This document shows, piece after piece, positions 25,479-34,040 of a stretch of DNA of 64,000 nt. The stretch's first letter is position 1, and the number at the start of each line of letters is the position of its first letter. The position numbers and the translations under genes were made by a program. The DNA is from DASUPK01 sp963797265 (GTDB taxonomy: Bacteria; Actinomycetota; Thermoleophilia; Solirubrobacterales; 70-9): the NCBI GenBank assembly GCA_963797265.1, contig CAWCOY010000003.1, positions 496,001 through 560,000 on the forward strand, written 5' to 3'. The notes beneath the pieces are model-generated. The model ran no database searches. It was given only the letters and a program-made list of their open reading frames with translations, and had not been told where the DNA came from.

Positions 25479-25648
25479 TAAGGGCCTGTCCCGATAGGGA
25501 TCGCACCCCTGGATCCGGCCCAGGACACGGCGCGGATGCGGCCCCGTCGCGAATCCCGCATGGCGCCGCCATGCGGAATCCGCGCCATGGCCGCCCCGCT
25601 TGGTCCTGGACCGTCCCAGGGGCTCGCCCCTACCGGGACAGGCCCTAA
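25479..25648. mobile_element. MITE-like 164-bp hairpin element flanked by TAA
   Basis: The ends are perfect 12-13 bp inverted repeats (25482-25493 GGGCCTGTCCCG and its complement at 25634-25645), the whole stretch is an imperfect palindrome, and a 9-bp perfect stem with a 3-base loop sits at the centre (25556-25576). A TAA lies at both edges (25479-25481 and 25646-25648), as expected for a 3-bp target duplication. No coding capacity. The TIR and TNA-type duplication resemble IS5/IS1031-group elements, which is inference. It lies on the stop codon of the GT2 gene, which stays TAG. Confidence 0.7.
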
Positions 25649-26664
25649 GCCTGGATACGGTTGCGCTCGGACTCTCCGCGCTCCCGGCCCAGCGTCACGA
25701 ACTGGTCGAGCGGATATCCCCAGTGCAACCGCCGCAGCACGGCCCAGTCCGAGCGCCGTCGCAGCGAGTCGACAAAGCGCCGTCGCTCGCGTATCCGCTC
25801 GCGATTACCCGAGATCCAGCGATAGGAGTCGAGCTTCGCCCGCAGGAAGGAGGGCCCGCGAAGCAGGCAGTAGCCCCACATCATCAGCTCGCTGAGTGCC
25901 AGTAGTGGCGAAAGGGCGAGCCGGGTCAGGCCGCGCGTGTTGGAGAGCAGCATCGACCAGCGGTTGCGCTCGAGCAGGAAGAGCTTGTGGGGGAACATCG
26001 TCAAGTGGTAGTCGTGGCTCACCGTCGAGGCGGGCACGCAGTGGATCTCCTTCCCGGCCACCGCCAGCAGCCAGGAGAGCCCGACGTCCTCGTGGTAGAG
26101 GAAGCCGCTCTCGTCCCAGCCTCCGATCGATTCGAGGTCCTCGCGCCGCATCAGGAAGGCGGCGCCGTGCAGGCCGCTGACCCGAAACGGCTGGCGGCCG
26201 GCGCGCTCGCGCGGCTGCTCCAGCCAGCGGTTGAAGCCGAGCCCGGTGACGTGGACGTTCTGTCCCGCGGCGCTGATGCGCCCGGGATCCGACTCGAGGA
26301 CGATCAGCGGGCAGACGGCACCGGCGTCGGGGGTCGCCTCGAGGAAGGAGACCAGCGGGTCGAGCCAGTCCGGGCTGACGACCACGTCCATGTTGAGCAC
26401 GGCCACGTAGTCGCCCCGGGCCTCAGCCAGCGCGAGGTTGACGGCGCCCGCGTAGCCGCGATTGGTGAGCGAGCGCAGCAGGCTCACCGATTCGTGGCGC
26501 TCGGCCGCGGCCTCGGCAATCGAGTCGCTGCCGTCTGAGGAGGCGTTGTCGACCACGAGGATCTCGCTGCTCGCGTTTCCCGCGTCCGCGACCAGGGCCT
26601 CCAGGCAGCGCGCGAGTGCGTCGGCGCCGTTGTAGTTGACGACTACGACCGAGACCAGGGTCAG
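25645..26664 (-). CDS. GT2 glycosyltransferase (rhamnosyltransferase-like), apparent CTG start
   Basis: A GT-A fold transferase of about 339 residues. The domain begins 'VSVVVVNYNGADALARCLEAL' and has the Asp pair region DNASSDGSD near 45, an NMD metal-site segment (LNMDVVVSPDW), and the acceptor-site ED in LYHEDVGLSW. No ATG, GTG or TTG lies in frame close upstream. The only natural start is CTG 26664, overlapping the TGA of the preceding gene as CTGA. The closing TAG coincides with the edge of a MITE-like insertion. It probably adds a sugar to a polysaccharide repeat; the donor is unknown. Confidence 0.8.
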   Translation of the reverse strand: MTLVSVVVVNYNGADALARCLEALVADAGNASSEILVVDNASSDGSDSIAEAAAERHESVSLLRSLTNRGYAGAVNLALAEARGDYVAVLNMDVVVSPDWLDPLVSFLEATPDAGAVCPLIVLESDPGRISAAGQNVHVTGLGFNRWLEQPRERAGRQPFRVSGLHGAAFLMRREDLESIGGWDESGFLYHEDVGLSWLLAVAGKEIHCVPASTVSHDYHLTMFPHKLFLLERNRWSMLLSNTRGLTRLALSPLLALSELMMWGYCLLRGPSFLRAKLDSYRWISGNRERIRERRRFVDSLRRRSDWAVLRRLHWGYPLDQFVTLGRERGESERNRIQA

Positions 26665-27869
26665 CTCGCGCCGCTCTTGGAGGCGGCGTCCTCCTCGATC
26701 ATCCGGCTCAGCCGCCCGCTGAAGATCGAGATGAAGAGGACGGCGGAGATCACCTGGAGCCCCAGGACCAGGAAGCTGGTGGTGAGGACCAGGGCGCGGG
26801 TGTCCGTGAAGACGTTGTTCCCGGCCCACTGGATGGTCAGCTGGATCAGCTTGGCCAGCGAGCCGAGCATCAGGACCAACCCGACGAGCCCGACCCCCAG
26901 CCGAAACCGCACCGAGATCACCCAGCGCAGCCAGCGCGGCGGCCCCTTCCCGGCCTCGACCCCGTAGAGGGCGGCCGCCACTCCGAAGATCACCAGCTGG
27001 AAGGCGGCCAGCACCCCGAGGGCGGCGACGATGAAGCTGTGGATGTTGAGCCCGAGGTAGGAGGTGTGCACCGGGCCGCTCGAGAGCAGCACCGCGCCGG
27101 TGATCGTGATCCCCATCAGGATCAGACCCGGGACGATGAAGGTGAGCGTCGGGTTGTAGATCAGCAGCAGCACGATCACCCGGCCGAGGATGCGGAGCCC
27201 GTCCTTCCACGGGCTCAGCTTCTTCTCCCCGACGCGGGGCAGATAGGAGATCGGGATCTCGGCCTCGCGCAATCCCCGCGCTTTCGCCTTGATCCCGATC
27301 TCGGTCTCGATGTCGAAGCCGCGCGCCTCGGTGCCCAGTCGGACGGCCTCGGAGCGGCGCATCGCGTAGAGGCCGCTGAGGTGGTCCGTCCCCTCCAGGC
27401 CGTGGCTGATCGTCAGCAGCTTGTTGAAGAGCCAGTTGCCCATCCGGTTGACGAAGGGCATGCTCTCCGGCTCGGACTCACGGACTCCCCGGACCAGGTC
27501 GTGGTCGTCGAGCAGCTCGACCATCTCCTTGATCGCCGGCACCGGGTAGGTCGCGTCGGCGTCCATGATCACCACGTTCTGTCCCTGGGCCTCCGTGATG
27601 CCGGTGCGGATCGCGACGCCCTTGCCCCGGTTGGAGGCGTGCTGGACGAGGCGAACCGGGTAGCGCCCGGCGACGTCGGCGGTGTCGTCGGTAGAACCGT
27701 CGTCGACCACCAGCACCTCGTAGCTTCGGTCGAGGTAGTCGCCGAGCTCGTCGAGCACGTGCGGCAGCGCCGCGCCCTCGTTGTAGGCGGGCAGGACGAC
27801 GGTGGTGCGGACGCTGTCGGCGCTCGCACGCCGCGGTTCCTCTTTCTGCCTGTCGGCCGTGATGGGCAT
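26661..27869 (-). CDS. Polyprenyl-phosphate glycosyltransferase (DPM1-like GT2) with C-terminal membrane domain
   Basis: A 402-residue enzyme likely to make a polyprenyl-phosphate sugar. The GT2 domain spans about 20-240: 'TVVLPAYNEGAALPHVLDEL', VVDDGSTDDT, and the metal site MDADATYP near 102. It is followed by 4-5 membrane segments (about 240-395), as in DPM1/GtrB-type enzymes. ATG 27869 is the start. The lipid-linked product could be the donor for the large membrane protein at 23007, whose gene is two genes downstream on the same strand. The sugar (mannose or glucose) is not determinable from sequence. Confidence 0.85.
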   Translation of the reverse strand: MPITADRQKEEPRRASADSVRTTVVLPAYNEGAALPHVLDELGDYLDRSYEVLVVDDGSTDDTADVAGRYPVRLVQHASNRGKGVAIRTGITEAQGQNVVIMDADATYPVPAIKEMVELLDDHDLVRGVRESEPESMPFVNRMGNWLFNKLLTISHGLEGTDHLSGLYAMRRSEAVRLGTEARGFDIETEIGIKAKARGLREAEIPISYLPRVGEKKLSPWKDGLRILGRVIVLLLIYNPTLTFIVPGLILMGITITGAVLLSSGPVHTSYLGLNIHSFIVAALGVLAAFQLVIFGVAAALYGVEAGKGPPRWLRWVISVRFRLGVGLVGLVLMLGSLAKLIQLTIQWAGNNVFTDTRALVLTTSFLVLGLQVISAVLFISIFSGRLSRMIEEDAASKSGAS

Positions 27870-27927
27870 CGTGATGGAGGGCGGTGGGGCAGGGGGAGGA
27901 TAGGAGTGCGAGACCAGCCTGGGGGAA

Positions 27928-28446
27928 TCAGCCGCCCGCGGCCTCGGCAGCTCGCCGCCCCTCGAGGATCTCCTCCCGCTCGGCTAGGCGGTTCCGGCGC
28001 CGGGTCTCGGCCTCCCGCTGGCGGCGCTCCTCGTCGGGCGTCTCGGGAACGAGCGGCGGCACCTCGATGGGCTCGCCGCTCGCGTCCACGGCGACCATGG
28101 TGAGGTAGGCGGTGCTGGTGTGCCGGACCTCCGCCGTGACCGCGTTCTCGGCCTCGACCCTTACCCCCACCTCCATCGACGTTCTCCAGACCGCGTTGAC
28201 GCAGGCGCGGCAGCGGAGCAGCTCTCCGACGTGCACGGGCTCGGTGAAGGTCATCCTGTCCATTCCGGCGGTGACCACCCGGCAGCCGGAGTGGCGAATG
28301 GCGGCGATCCCGGCAACCTCGTCGCACATCCGCATCACCACGCCGCCGTGGACGAAGCCGGCCGAGTTCGCGTCCTGGATGCTCATCCAGCGGATCAGCT
28401 CGGAGCTCGAGCGGGAAACGGGGCGCGGCTCGCGATCCTCCGTCAT
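27928..28446 (-). CDS. Acyl-CoA thioesterase, hot-dog family (YciA/BACH-like)
   Basis: A 172-residue hot-dog protein that hydrolyses acyl-CoA. Typical features are 'NSAGFVHGGVVMRMCDEVAGIAA' with the active-site segment HGG and Asp, followed by the strand 'VTAGMDRMTFTEPVHVGELL'. The last ~40 residues are a highly charged helix rich in Arg and Glu. It is divergent from the GT2 gene at 28485 and separated from it by 38 bases. It seems unrelated in function to the surrounding sugar genes. Confidence 0.83.
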   Translation of the reverse strand: MTEDREPRPVSRSSSELIRWMSIQDANSAGFVHGGVVMRMCDEVAGIAAIRHSGCRVVTAGMDRMTFTEPVHVGELLRCRACVNAVWRTSMEVGVRVEAENAVTAEVRHTSTAYLTMVAVDASGEPIEVPPLVPETPDEERRQREAETRRRNRLAEREEILEGRRAAEAAGG

Positions 28447-28484
28447 CGACGCGATCCTAGTCGTGACTACCCTGCCCTCGGGCC

Positions 28485-29321
28485 ATGCCCCGCCACGACG
28501 ACATCACGGTGGTGATCCCCTGCTTCAACCACGGGCGCTTCCTGCTCGAGTCGGTCGAGCGGGCGCTCCGTCAGGACGGGGGCCCGCCCCAGGTGATCGT
28601 CGTCGACGACGGCTCGACCGATGAGCAGACCGTGCGGGCGCTGGAGGAGGTTCCGGCGGGCGTCGAGGTGATCAGGCAGCAGAACGCCGGGGTATCCGCG
28701 GCGCGGAACGCCGGCTTTGAGAACTCGGGCTCCGAGCTGCTCCTGATGGTCGACGCCGACGACCGGCTCACGCCCGACGCGCTCGACGTGTTGCGCCCTC
28801 CGCTCGAGGCCAACCCGGACGTCGGCTACTGCTACGGGCTGATGAAGCTGATCGGGGCCTGGTCCGGCGTCCTGCGCTTCCCCGACTTCGACCCCTACAT
28901 CCTCCTGCACCGCTCTATCGCCGGTGCCCAGCTCGGCCTGGTCCGCCGTCGCTGCTGGGAAGACGCCGGCGGCTTCGATCCGGCGATCGACGGCTACGAG
29001 GACTGGGACTTCTGCCTGAGCGCGCTCGAGAAGGGCTGGCGCGGCCTGCAGATCGACCGGGTCACGCACGAGTACCGCAAGCACGAGCGCTCCGGCAACG
29101 AGGAGCACCGCCGCCGCTACCGCCACGTCTACCGGCAGATCCGCGCCAAGCACGCGGACCTCTTCGCCCGCCGCAGGGAGTTCGCGCGCCAGACCGACCT
29201 CGGCCCGCTGCACCGCTTCGCCTACCGGACCTACTGGGCCTGGCGCCCGATCCCGGCGCCGGTCGAGAAAGCGCTCTACGAGAAGGTGCTCTTCCGGCGA
29301 AACCGCCCGGCGATCCGCTAG
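28485..29321 (+). CDS. GT2 glycosyltransferase
   Basis: A 278-residue GT-A enzyme: 'ITVVIPCFNHGRFLLESVE' at the N-terminus, VVDDGSTDEQ near 40, the DAD metal motif in LMVDADDRL, and the C-terminal 'FDPAIDGYEDWDFCLSA' with the catalytic-base ED. The stop shares a CTAG tetranucleotide with the stop of the convergent methyltransferase. No membrane segments. Donor and acceptor are unknown; it belongs to the polysaccharide region by position. Confidence 0.87.
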   Translation: MPRHDDITVVIPCFNHGRFLLESVERALRQDGGPPQVIVVDDGSTDEQTVRALEEVPAGVEVIRQQNAGVSAARNAGFENSGSELLLMVDADDRLTPDALDVLRPPLEANPDVGYCYGLMKLIGAWSGVLRFPDFDPYILLHRSIAGAQLGLVRRRCWEDAGGFDPAIDGYEDWDFCLSALEKGWRGLQIDRVTHEYRKHERSGNEEHRRRYRHVYRQIRAKHADLFARRREFARQTDLGPLHRFAYRTYWAWRPIPAPVEKALYEKVLFRRNRPAIR

Positions 29322-30154
29322 GCCGCCGCCGCCCGGCAGAGGAAGAAGCGCTCCGCTGGGTCCAGTTCGCACCGTTCGACGGTTGCCTCGTCGAACAGCT
29401 CGGCCGCGGTGCGGTCCGCTACCTCGAACCCGGCCTCGCGCAACCGGTCGGGCAGGTCGTTGCCGTAGATCCGCACGTGGTCCTGCTGGCCGAAGGCGAC
29501 CATCCGGTCGAGCGGCGCGGTGATCGAGGGATCCTCATAGGTTGTCACCCCGGGCCGGTAGGGGACGAGGACGAGGGCGAGGCCGCCAGGGGCGAGCACC
29601 CGGTGCAGCTCCCGCATCGCCGCCCGGTCGTCGGGGACGTGCTCGAGGACGTGGCTGCAGAGGACCAGGTCGAAGGAGGAGTCGGGGAGGTCCATGTCGG
29701 TTATGTCGAGGCGGAGGTCTGCCGGGGCGTGCAGGTCGGCCGTGACGCGCTCGACGCTGGGCAGGCGCTGAAACACCGGATCGAGGAGCAGCTCCGGGGC
29801 GAAGTGGAGAAGGCGGCGGCCGGGCAGCTCGCCCCGGGCGAGCAGGAGCGCGATCGCACGGTGCCGACGATGCGAGCGGCAGCGGGGGCAGATCCCGCCC
29901 CAGCCGGAGATCAGCAGGCGAGACATGCGACGGAAGCGGCCGCCGCAGCAGGGGCATTCGCGGGCATCGCCCCGCAGCAGCCGGGCGCTCAGCCTGGCCT
30001 TCAGGTCACCGGCCCCATAGAGCAACCGGGCCAGCCCGTGGTGGCGCAGCACCCACTCGATCCCCCTGGCCAGTGCGACAGCCACGCGCAGGCGGAGCGT
30101 GGGGCGCGCGAACACCGGGCCGCCTTCTGCCCTCGGGGCCGCGGCGCTAGCCAC
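29318..30154 (-). CDS. Class I SAM methyltransferase with an N-terminal four-cysteine motif
   Basis: About 278 residues. Residues about 60-95 contain two Cys-x-x-Cys pairs (CPCCGGRF and CPRCRSH) separated by 'RMSRLLISGWGGI', a probable zinc knuckle. The methyltransferase domain follows: 'RLLHFAPELLL', LDITDMDLPDSSFDLVLCSHVLEHV and 'RVLAPGGLALVLVPY'. GTG 30154 is chosen because it overlaps the TAG of the upstream GT2; a second GTG at 30115 is possible. It probably methylates a sugar or glycan in the surrounding pathway, although a protein or RNA substrate cannot be excluded. Confidence 0.75.
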   Translation of the reverse strand: MASAAAPRAEGGPVFARPTLRLRVAVALARGIEWVLRHHGLARLLYGAGDLKARLSARLLRGDARECPCCGGRFRRMSRLLISGWGGICPRCRSHRRHRAIALLLARGELPGRRLLHFAPELLLDPVFQRLPSVERVTADLHAPADLRLDITDMDLPDSSFDLVLCSHVLEHVPDDRAAMRELHRVLAPGGLALVLVPYRPGVTTYEDPSITAPLDRMVAFGQQDHVRIYGNDLPDRLREAGFEVADRTAAELFDEATVERCELDPAERFFLCRAAAA

Positions 30155-30953
30155 GAGCGCCGATCCGGCGGAGCAGCTTGACGGCGCCGCGTGGCTCCGG
30201 ATGCGGCCAATTCGAGATCCGCGGCAACACCGCTCGCCGGCTCGCCTCCCAGGCGCGCATGATCCCCCGCTGCAGCGGATTGCGTGCCCACCCGAGCCGG
30301 ATCTCCATGGCCTCGTTGAGCTGCACCCAGACATCGGTGGTGGTCTTGCTGGTCGGGTGGTAGCGGAAGTTGAGGTAGGGCTCGGAGATCCGGTCGACCC
30401 GCGCGCCGCGGAGCAGCCGCAGGTAGAAGTCGTAGTCCGCGGCGTCCGCATAGCTCTCGTTCAGCGACGGCGCCTGCGCGAGGAGCTCGCGGCGCCAGAT
30501 GATGGTGGGGGTGGTCACGAAGGCGCCGAGGTAGAGGTACTTGCGCCAGCTCCACCTCGGTGGCACCAGGGTCCGGAAGACCTCGCCGTGCTCGTCGACG
30601 TAGTTGACCGCACCGAAGATCGCGCCGATCTCGGGGTCCGCGAGCAGATGTTCGACCGCACGATCGATCGCGCCGGGGATGTAGGCGTCATCGGCGTTGA
30701 CCCAGGCGAGCAGGTCGCCCTGGGCGAGGCGCAGACCTTTGTTGACCGCCTCGGTCTGGCCCCTGTCGGGCTCGGAGATCCAGGTGAGATGCGGGTCCTC
30801 CCGCGCCTCGAGCATCTCCACGGTGCCGTCGTCGGAGGCCCCGTCCACGACGATGTGCTCGTGCGGCGTCCGCAGCGTGGCGACGCTGTCGAGCGTCTCC
30901 GGCAGGAAGCTCGCCATGTTGCGGGCCGGGGTGATCACCGAGAGCATCGCCAT
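30147..30953 (-). CDS. GT2 glycosyltransferase
   Basis: A 268-residue GT-A transferase: 'MLSVITPARNMASFLPETLD', VVDGASDDGT, the metal motif in LAWVNADDAY and ADAADYDFYLRLL. The pattern resembles the WcaA/TuaG-like branch with the 'GQTEAVNKGLRLAQGDLLAW' stretch. ATG 30953 starts it, with a second ATG two codons in. It overlaps the downstream methyltransferase by eight bases, so the two are co-expressed. Confidence 0.87.
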   Translation of the reverse strand: MAMLSVITPARNMASFLPETLDSVATLRTPHEHIVVDGASDDGTVEMLEAREDPHLTWISEPDRGQTEAVNKGLRLAQGDLLAWVNADDAYIPGAIDRAVEHLLADPEIGAIFGAVNYVDEHGEVFRTLVPPRWSWRKYLYLGAFVTTPTIIWRRELLAQAPSLNESYADAADYDFYLRLLRGARVDRISEPYLNFRYHPTSKTTTDVWVQLNEAMEIRLGWARNPLQRGIMRAWEASRRAVLPRISNWPHPEPRGAVKLLRRIGARG

Positions 30954-30998
30954 CCGGCGGGGGAGAGTAGATGCGGGACGGCCTATATTGGCGCCCCG

Positions 30999-32063
30999 GT
31001 GGCGGACCAAAACGAAGCCCATCCCTACCGTCCCCGCGTCGAGGGGACCACCAAGCGCGCTCTGATCACCGGCATCTCCGGCCAGGACGGCTCCTACCTG
31101 GCCGAGCTGTTGCTCGAGAAGGGCTATGAGGTCCACGGCATCATCCGCCGCTCCTCCAGCTTCAACACCGACCGCATCGACCATCTCTACACGGACCCCC
31201 ACGAGCAGGGCGTCCGGCTGTTCACCCACTACGGCGACCTCTCCGACTCGGTCGCGCTGGTGAAGCTCCTCTACGAGCTGCAGCCCGACGAGATCTACCA
31301 CCTGGGCGCTCAGAGCCACGTCCGGGTCTCCTTCGAGATCCCCGAGTACACCTTCGACATCACCGCCGCCGGCACCGTCCGCCTGCTCGAGGCCATTCGC
31401 GAGGCGGGAGTGAGTCCGCGCTTCTATCAGGCGTCCTCGTCCGAGATGTTCGGTGCCGCTCCGCCTCCGCAGAACGAGTCGACGCCGTTCCACCCGCGCA
31501 GCCCGTACGGCGTCTCCAAGGTCGCCGCCTACTGGGCGACGGTCAACTACCGCGAGGCCTACGACCTCTTCGCCGTCAACGGCATCCTCTTCAACCATGA
31601 GTCGCCGCGCCGGGGGGAGACGTTCGTCACCCGCAAGATCACGCGGGCTGTGGCGCGCATCGCCGCGGGGTTGCAGGAGAAGCTCTACCTCGGCAACCTC
31701 GACGCCCAGCGCGACTGGGGCTATGCGCCGGATTACGTCGAGGCGATGTGGATGATGCTGCAAGCCGACGAGGCCGAGGACTTCGTGATCGCCACGGGCG
31801 AGACGCACACCGTCCGTGAGGCGGTCGAGATCGCCTTCGCCCATCACGGACTCGATCCGGACGAGTACGTCGAGATCGATCCGCACTACTACCGGCCATC
31901 GGAGGTCGATGTCCTGCTCGGCGATGCCTCGAAGGCGGAGGAGAAGCTGGGCTGGAAGCCCAAGGTGCGATTCAAGGAGCTGGTGGAGCTGATGGTGGAC
32001 GCCGACGTGGCCGCCCTGGAGGACCAGCTCGCGGGCAAGGTGACGCGCTCGAGCTTTGAGTGA
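30999..32063 (+). CDS. gmd: GDP-mannose 4,6-dehydratase
   Basis: It converts GDP-D-mannose to GDP-4-keto-6-deoxy-mannose, the precursor of GDP-fucose, GDP-rhamnose and related sugars. The 354-residue extended SDR has the NADP loop TGISGQDGSYLAELLL near 24, the specificity segment RRSSSFNTDRIDHLY, the Ser of QASSSEMFG near 147 and Tyr169-x3-Lys173 (YGVSK). GTG 30999 is the likely start; the first ~17 residues are a polar extension. It overlaps the downstream methyltransferase by eight bases. A second, distinct copy lies at 34037. Confidence 0.92.
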   Translation: MADQNEAHPYRPRVEGTTKRALITGISGQDGSYLAELLLEKGYEVHGIIRRSSSFNTDRIDHLYTDPHEQGVRLFTHYGDLSDSVALVKLLYELQPDEIYHLGAQSHVRVSFEIPEYTFDITAAGTVRLLEAIREAGVSPRFYQASSSEMFGAAPPPQNESTPFHPRSPYGVSKVAAYWATVNYREAYDLFAVNGILFNHESPRRGETFVTRKITRAVARIAAGLQEKLYLGNLDAQRDWGYAPDYVEAMWMMLQADEAEDFVIATGETHTVREAVEIAFAHHGLDPDEYVEIDPHYYRPSEVDVLLGDASKAEEKLGWKPKVRFKELVELMVDADVAALEDQLAGKVTRSSFE

Positions 32064-33027
32064 GCCCGCCCCCTCGCTCAGCTACTGCAAGGTCTGCGAG
32101 CTCGAGGACTTTCGGGACCCCGACCTGCGGGACCTGATCCGCGACATCTTCGAGCCGGATTGCGAGCACTTCGGCAAGGACTTCCCGGAGGGACGCGAGT
32201 ACCGCAAGTACTGGGAGGTAGCGATGACCGCCCGTGCCCTCCGGGACTTGGGGGTGCTCAGAGACGACGCGCGCGTTCTCGGCGTCGGCGCCGGCCACGA
32301 GGCGACCGTCTATTGGCTGACGAGGAAGGTCGGTCAGGTGGTCGCGACCGACCTCTATGAGGCCGACGACGCCTGGTCGGAGTCGGATTCGAGCGCGGAC
32401 ATGTTCACCGATCCCGGCAAGTTCTGGGACGGAGAGTGGAATCCGGATCGCCTCGAGGTCCAGAACATGAACGCCCTGGAGCTCGACTTTCCGGATGACT
32501 CCTTCGACGCGGTCTTCTCCTCGAGCTCCATCGAGCACTTCGGCGGCTTCCGGGAGATCCGGCAGAGCATCGAGGAGATCTACCGCGTGCTGCGGCCGGG
32601 CGGCGTCGCCGCGCTCGCCACCGAGTTCAGGATCAGGGGATCCGAGCATGGCTGGCCCGGTGTGTTCCTCTTCGACGAGGCGGCGCTTCGGGCCACGGTG
32701 ATCGACGGGTTCTGGTGGGATCCGGCGACGCCGCTCGAGACAAGCGTCTCGGAGGAGACCCTGCGCACGCCGGTCGAGCTGCAGAAGGCGCTGTCGGAGC
32801 CGAGAGCGCACGTACAGGTCTGGAGCCAGTACCCGCACATCGTTCTCGAAGAGGGCCAATACCTGTTCACGAGCGTCCACCTCGCCATGGTGAAGTCGAG
32901 CTCGCCGACCGCCGAGTGGAGGCGACGCGCGTCGAAGTTCCCTCCGGGCATCTGGCCCGAGGCGAAGGAGAAGGTCAGGAAGCGGCTCGGCGGCCTGAAG
33001 CAGCGACTGAGCGGCGCTCCGAGCTAG
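32056..33027 (+). CDS. SAM-dependent methyltransferase, class I
   Basis: About 323 residues. The core is 'ARVLGVGAGHEATVYWLTRK' (motif I), VVATDLYEADD (motif II), 'LDFPDDSFDAVFSSSSIEHF' and 'IYRVLRPGGVAALATEF'. It starts at TTG 32056 within the end of gmd (a four-base-shifted GTG is out of frame). The N-terminus contains Cys-x-x-Cys (YCKVCELEDF). It is likely to methylate a sugar nucleotide or glycan made by this cluster. Its TAG shares CTAG with the convergent GT2 gene's stop. Confidence 0.8.
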   Translation: MSEPAPSLSYCKVCELEDFRDPDLRDLIRDIFEPDCEHFGKDFPEGREYRKYWEVAMTARALRDLGVLRDDARVLGVGAGHEATVYWLTRKVGQVVATDLYEADDAWSESDSSADMFTDPGKFWDGEWNPDRLEVQNMNALELDFPDDSFDAVFSSSSIEHFGGFREIRQSIEEIYRVLRPGGVAALATEFRIRGSEHGWPGVFLFDEAALRATVIDGFWWDPATPLETSVSEETLRTPVELQKALSEPRAHVQVWSQYPHIVLEEGQYLFTSVHLAMVKSSSPTAEWRRRASKFPPGIWPEAKEKVRKRLGGLKQRLSGAPS

Positions 33028-34040
33028 CTTCGCGCTGCGGCCAGCCGTCTGAGGCGAGTGGGGAACGGATACTCCGCTCGCATCATCGAACGGAGCTCGG
33101 GCACGGAAATAGCGCGCCTCTGCATCACGCTCCGGCGCTTGCGAAGTGTTCCGGGCAGCATCCTGAGGAACTCGGCGTACGCCCCCAGCGCCACTTGCGG
33201 CGCTCCGTTGGCGCGCTCCACCGCGTACTGGTGATGGAGATAGAGCAGGGCCTTCGGCAGCGCCCGCCAGAGAATGCTCCAGGGGACGTCCTTGACCCAG
33301 GTCAGGAGCTGGTTCCGGTAGAAGAGCCTGCGCTGCAGGTCAGGCGTCTTGCCGGTCTTCGCACCGGCCACGTGAAAGGCGACCGGGGACGGCACGTAGA
33401 GGCCCGTGTAGCCGGCCATCAGCACGCGCAACCCGAGATCCACCTCCTCGCAGTACATGAAGTAGTCGTCATCGAATCCGCCCGCGCGCTCGAGGGCGGT
33501 GCGTCGATAGATCGATCCCGCGCCCGTGCCCCCTACGGATGGCAGGCGGACGTCGTACTGCCCCTCGTCGACCTCGTGGACGCCGCGGGTCGCGCACCAT
33601 CCGTAGACGTAGAACTCGTAGCCGGCCTGGTAGATCAACGTCCGGTCGTGTTCGAACATCACCTTGCTCGTCACCACGCCCAGGCCCGGGTCGCCGTCCA
33701 GCTCGCCGGCGAGCCGCTCGATCCAATCGGGCTCCAGCTCCATGTCGTCGTTGAGGAAGGCGACATGCTCGCCACTCGTCGCCTCGACGCCACTGGTCGC
33801 CCCTCCGGCGTAGCCGAGATTCTCGGGAAGCGGGACGGCACGGACCTCGGGCCATTCCTCCTCGAGGTAGGCGAGGGTCCCGTCGGTCGAGGCGTTGTCC
33901 ACAACGGTCACATCGAAGTCGTCGGTTGTCTGCGCACGAAGCGAGCTCAGCACCATGCTCAGGTGCTCACGCCCGTTCCAGACGGGGATAACGACCGAGA
34001 CCTTCGGTGCCGGCGCCTTCCGGCGGCTCTCGGAGGTCAG
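33024..34040 (-). CDS. GT2 glycosyltransferase (rhamnosyltransferase-like), apparent CTG start
   Basis: About 338 residues. The domain must begin at 'KVSVVIPVWNGREHLSMVLSSL', which lies upstream of the first in-frame ATG (33956). Reading back, no ATG, GTG or TTG occurs; the natural start is CTG 34040, overlapping the TGA of the upstream dehydratase gene as CTGA. VVDNASTDGT and FLNDDMELEPDW are the GT2 nucleotide and metal sites, and FMYCEEVDLGLR the acceptor-site Glu pair. The C-terminal ~90 residues are basic and hydrophobic and may associate with the membrane. Confidence 0.8.
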   Translation of the reverse strand: MTSESRRKAPAPKVSVVIPVWNGREHLSMVLSSLRAQTTDDFDVTVVDNASTDGTLAYLEEEWPEVRAVPLPENLGYAGGATSGVEATSGEHVAFLNDDMELEPDWIERLAGELDGDPGLGVVTSKVMFEHDRTLIYQAGYEFYVYGWCATRGVHEVDEGQYDVRLPSVGGTGAGSIYRRTALERAGGFDDDYFMYCEEVDLGLRVLMAGYTGLYVPSPVAFHVAGAKTGKTPDLQRRLFYRNQLLTWVKDVPWSILWRALPKALLYLHHQYAVERANGAPQVALGAYAEFLRMLPGTLRKRRSVMQRRAISVPELRSMMRAEYPFPTRLRRLAAARS

